From: Salinirussus sp.
GTDB taxonomy: Archaea; Halobacteriota; Halobacteria; Halobacteriales; Haloarculaceae
Assembly (NCBI GenBank): GCA_028275005.1
Contig: JAQCNN010000187.1
Span: 1 to 8,403 of the forward strand
Direction of reading: 5' to 3'
Length of the DNA stretch: 8,403 nt
Under the pieces are notes generated by a model. The model did not search any database and was not told the origin of the DNA. It saw only the letters and a program-made list of their open reading frames with translations. The translations under genes and the position numbers were made by a program. Numbering within the stretch: position 1 is the first letter of the stretch; each line of letters opens with the position of its first letter. This document shows positions 6,680-8,403 of the stretch, one piece after another.

Positions 6680-7325
6680 GCCCGGCCCGACTGTCACCGA
6701 CGGGCTCGTCTGGCTCGCCGGCAAGCGTGTGACACTCGGGGCCGTTGCGCTCGTCGTCGCGGTTTTCGCGCTGCAGTCGCTCGTCAGCGTCGCCTACGGG
6801 CTCAGCGGGTGGGCCTACATCTTCGTCGCCGACACGTCACTCTCGCCGGGGTGGGTACTGGCCCCCTTCTCGCACCGGAGTCTCGGCCACCTGGTGTCGA
6901 CGCTTGCCGTCCTCGTCGTCTACGGCGCACTCGTCGAGACCGCTCTCGCGGGGCCACGGTACTTCCTGTTCTGTCTCGGGGCGGCCTACGCCTCCACGGC
7001 GGCCCAGGTCGCGAGCTACGCGGCCGGCGCACCCGGGTTGGGGACACTCGGCGCCAGCGGCGTCGCGCTCGGAGCGGTCGCCCATCTGACGGTGCGGACC
7101 TTCCTCGGAGGCGGCTCCCTCGAGCCGGCGACAGAGGTCGACTGGGTCTTTGCCATCTCGGGGGCGTTCATCATCGGCTACCACCTCGCGAACGACTTCC
7201 TGCCGGGCTTTACACCGCTGGCCGGGACGGCGCCCTACGGCCACGCGGCGGGCATCGCGGTCGGGATGGCCGTGGCGCTGTGGGAACTCGACCGGGCGGA
7301 AGGCACAAGCCCGGCCACGTCCTGA
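6660..7325 (+). CDS. Rhomboid-family intramembrane serine protease
   Basis: This is a six-helix membrane protein of the rhomboid family, proteases that cut other membrane proteins within the bilayer. With the GTG start it has 221 residues. Helices lie near residues 24-46, 75-93, 100-123, 129-151, 162-181 and 194-212. The catalytic Ser133 is in LGASGVALG (GxSG) in helix 4, and the partner His195 is in YGHAAGIAVG in helix 6. Helix 2 has FSHRSLGHL (His72, His77), the family HxxxxH pattern. The oxyanion Asn four residues after the second His in GlpG (HxxxN) reads Thr81. The start is uncertain: ATG 6609 would overlap nrdJ by 71 bases and add an Arg-rich lead that looks like read-through of the other frame, while GTG 6729 would trim into helix 1. 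GTG 6660 overlaps nrdJ by 20 bases. No ribosome site is visible for any of them. It probably shares the nrdJ transcript; its substrate is unknown. Confidence 0.8.
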   Translation: MAGRSAEPGPTVTDGLVWLAGKRVTLGAVALVVAVFALQSLVSVAYGLSGWAYIFVADTSLSPGWVLAPFSHRSLGHLVSTLAVLVVYGALVETALAGPRYFLFCLGAAYASTAAQVASYAAGAPGLGTLGASGVALGAVAHLTVRTFLGGGSLEPATEVDWVFAISGAFIIGYHLANDFLPGFTPLAGTAPYGHAAGIAVGMAVALWELDRAEGTSPATS

Positions 7326-7332
7326 CGCGTGT

Positions 7333-7473
7333 ATGGTCGAGACGGGCGAGACAGGGAACGGCGAGGGCGGGCGGCCGTGTCCGGCCTGTGAGCGGCCGAT
7401 GTACCGCCGGCACTGCAAGTACGTCTGCCCGAGTCACGGCGTCGTCTTCGACTGTTCGGACACCTTCTACTGA
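7333..7473 (+). CDS. Small Cys-rich zinc-ribbon-like protein
   Basis: This 46-residue protein starts seven bases after the rhomboid stop. After an acidic, Gly-rich lead of about 14 residues come CPAC (Cys16, Cys19), then YRRHCKYVCPSHG (His27, Cys28, Cys32, His35) and DCSDTFY with Cys41. The spacing CxxC...CxxxC/H suits one bound zinc ion, as in the many small zinc-finger proteins of haloarchaea. The conserved-looking HCKYVCPxHG...DCSDTF core makes me confident it is a real gene and not noise, although I cannot name a function. It may act through protein or nucleic acid contacts. No Shine-Dalgarno site is seen. Its last codons overlap the stop of the converging DedA-like gene by seven bases. 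It probably belongs to the nrdJ-rhomboid transcript. Confidence 0.7.
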   Translation: MVETGETGNGEGGRPCPACERPMYRRHCKYVCPSHGVVFDCSDTFY

Positions 7474-8135
7474 CCGCGTGAGGAGCGGCCACTCGGCCCG
7501 GCGAGGTGGCTGTACACCGGCCCCGCGAGGACGAGCACCGCAAGGCCGGCGGCGGCGGCCACGAGCTCAAGTGAGGGGCCGAGGGCGGAGAGTGAGAGCC
7601 GACGCATCGAGTCACCGGTCAGGACGGCGACGGTCGCCCAGGGCACCTCGCCGACGACGGTCCCGACCAGAAAGCTCCCCGTCGGCAGCCCCGACAGGCC
7701 GGCACCGTAGGAGACCGCGTCACCGGGAAGCGGGAGCAGACGAGCCGCGAGCACGCCGCGAACCGCCCCGACAGCCCCGACCAGTCGGTCCCCGGCCGTT
7801 CCGAAGGGTGCAAGCAACCCTGTCTCGGTGTTCACGCGGCGGGCGATCAAATAAGGCGGGAGACTCGAGAGTCCCGTACCGATGAGCGCGACCGGGAGCC
7901 CGACCACGGGGCCGTAGAGGTAGCCGACGATGACCGCCAGCGGCGTCACCGGCCACAGCAGGAACGGCCGGGCCAGGTAGACCGCACCGAGCACGGCGAC
8001 GAAGGCGACGGGGTCGGCGGTCAGCCCGGTCAGCCGGTCGACCAGGACCTGCGGCGGGAGTGTCATGGCCGCAACCAGGGCAACGGCCACGAGCCCCGCG
8101 ACACCCAGCGCCTGCCGGCGGGCCGCCCGGTTCAT
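7467..8135 (-). CDS. DedA/TVP38-family (VTT domain) membrane protein
   Basis: The 222-residue protein is a multi-pass membrane protein of the TVP38/TMEM64-DedA superfamily, whose studied members act in lipid translocation or membrane homeostasis. After a short basic head (MNRAARRQ) come hydrophobic segments near residues 9-30, 43-60 and 64-95. The last is a Gly/Pro-rich VTT-type re-entrant region (WPVTPLAVIVGYLYGPVVGL) leading to PYLIARRV. A second half follows with ARLLPLPGDAVSYGAGLSGL (131-150) and FLVGTVVGEVPWATVAVL (155-172), matching the paired R-L-P-P...AGL...F...G..P pattern of the family. A final helix spans 188-208, and the tail is hydrophilic. The ATG at 8135 is chosen because homology-like sequence starts there; the frame stays open to 8339 but over the divergent gene. 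No ribosome site is seen, and a promoter-like element is centred 30 bases upstream, so it is probably leaderless. Its substrate is unknown. Confidence 0.82.
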   Translation of the reverse strand: MNRAARRQALGVAGLVAVALVAAMTLPPQVLVDRLTGLTADPVAFVAVLGAVYLARPFLLWPVTPLAVIVGYLYGPVVGLPVALIGTGLSSLPPYLIARRVNTETGLLAPFGTAGDRLVGAVGAVRGVLAARLLPLPGDAVSYGAGLSGLPTGSFLVGTVVGEVPWATVAVLTGDSMRRLSLSALGPSLELVAAAAGLAVLVLAGPVYSHLAGPSGRSSRGQ

Positions 8136-8151
8136 ACATGTCCGGGCGGCC
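8121..8151. repeat. 10-bp-arm GC inverted repeat spanning the DedA-like start codon
   Basis: GGCCGCCCGG (8121-8130) and CCGGGCGGCC (8142-8151) are perfect reverse complements separated by 11 bases. The spacer contains the start codon of the DedA-like gene. It shares its right arm with the next inverted repeat (8139-8161). In a leaderless message the upstream arm would not be transcribed, so it would act, if at all, as a DNA site. Confidence 0.5.
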
Positions 8152-8161
8152 GGCCCGGACA
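8139..8161. promoter_or_regulatory. 23-bp interrupted palindrome, candidate operator
   Basis: TGTCCGGGC and GCCCGGACA are perfect nine-base arms around the five-base spacer GGCCG. The site lies between the promoter-like element at 8160-8170 and the DedA-like start, overlapping the former by two bases. A dimeric regulator bound here could block transcription towards the DedA-like gene. The GC-rich setting raises the chance of accidental symmetry, but nine paired bases is more than usual. Confidence 0.4.
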
Positions 8162-8170
8162 AACGCTTTG
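8160..8170. promoter_or_regulatory. Symmetric promoter element shared by divergent genes
   Basis: CAAACGCTTTG has CAAA/TTTG inverted arms around CGC, and is the only AT-containing patch in this very GC-rich gap. Its centre (8165) is 30 bases from the DedA-like ATG at 8135 and 29 bases from the GTG at 8194. This is the spacing of a haloarchaeal TATA box from a leaderless start, in both directions. I infer a bidirectional core promoter. Confidence 0.45.
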
Positions 8171-8193
8171 TGGTGGGCGGGCCAACGGCCGCC

Positions 8194-8403
8194 GTGCAGC
8201 GTTCCGACCACGAGACGGTCGAACTCGGGGTGGAGCTACTCGCCCACCTCGAACACGCCGAACTCGACCTGGCAGCGGCGGTCGACCGGGTCGAGACCGT
8301 CACGACCGACCCACATCTCACCCGTGAGATCCTCGACACCGCCGAACTCCGCGGGATTATCGACCGGGAGGACGGGCTCGTCCGGCCACAGACCGGCGAT
8401 TAC
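8194..8403 (+). CDS. Haloarchaeal conserved hypothetical protein, N-terminal part
   Basis: The frame runs from GTG 8194 off the window edge, giving 70 residues: an acidic helical stretch (HETVELGVELLAHLEHAE, LDLAAAVDRVETV), then TTDPHLTREILDTAELRGII and a short beta-like DREDGLVRPQ. This looks like a small helical or winged-helix-like module. It resembles uncharacterised haloarchaeal proteins that I recall carrying a downstream CxxC zinc motif (possibly the DUF5830 group), but that part lies outside the window, so the assignment is from memory and weak. GTG codons at 8170 and 8173 are alternative starts. 8194 is favoured because the symmetric promoter element sits 29 bases before it. It is transcribed divergently from the DedA-like gene. 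No function is proposed. Confidence 0.65.
   Translation, partial: MQRSDHETVELGVELLAHLEHAELDLAAAVDRVETVTTDPHLTREILDTAELRGIIDREDGLVRPQTGDY

Noticed and set aside
8136..8339. Upstream extension of the DedA-like protein by 68 codons
   Set aside because: It would run through the shared promoter region and antisense to the divergent gene. The added stretch is Ser/Arg-rich and unlike a membrane-protein lead.
1..8403. CRISPR array, insertion sequence, tRNA or rRNA gene, or defence system
   Set aside because: Reading both strands I found no regularly spaced repeats, transposase motifs, cloverleaf-like sequence or defence-gene domains. The only mobile element is the intein.

Overview
The window is chromosomal DNA from a halophilic archaeon (Halobacteria). 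The signs are very high G+C, proteins rich in Asp and Glu with few Lys, archaeal gene families (AdoCbl-dependent NrdJ, trpE-trpG order), leaderless-looking starts and tightly packed genes. Nothing in it looks like a plasmid, virus or defence island. The genus cannot be named from the sequence alone.

Layout: (1) 1-814, the 3' end of trpE followed by trpG, joined by an ATGA overlap, the end of a tryptophan operon. (2) 809-1927, minus strand, an acyl-CoA dehydrogenase gene converging on trpG with its stop codon overlapping the trpG stop. (3) 1928-2398, the only long non-coding stretch, carrying divergent control regions for the acyl-CoA dehydrogenase gene and nrdJ. It includes an 18-codon upstream ORF ending in an ATGA overlap with nrdJ. 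(4) 2399-6679, nrdJ, a coenzyme B12-dependent (class II) ribonucleotide reductase gene of 1426 codons, interrupted by a 372-residue intein with a LAGLIDADG endonuclease domain. (5) 6660-7325, a rhomboid-family intramembrane protease, and 7333-7473, a 46-residue Cys-rich zinc-ribbon-like protein, both reading on from nrdJ. (6) 7467-8135, minus strand, a DedA/TVP38 (VTT domain) membrane protein converging on the small zinc protein, again with overlapping stops. (7) 8194-8403, the start of a divergently transcribed haloarchaeal protein cut by the window edge. The 58 bp between genes 6 and 7 hold a symmetric promoter-like element and two overlapping GC-rich inverted repeats.

How the parts relate: TrpG supplies ammonia to TrpE for anthranilate synthesis. 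NrdJ makes deoxyribonucleotides. Its intein sits immediately before the cysteine that aligns with the thiyl-radical catalytic residue, so no active enzyme can form until protein splicing has occurred. The intein's glutamate codon use differs sharply from its host gene (21 GAA:25 GAG against 4:47 in the N-extein), consistent with a separately inherited mobile element. The rhomboid and zinc-protein genes follow nrdJ closely and may share its transcript, but nothing links their functions. The most interesting points are the intein at the radical cysteine, the coupled upstream ORF of nrdJ, an acyl-CoA dehydrogenase lacking a glutamate at both known catalytic-base positions, and the palindromic divergent promoter at 8121-8194.
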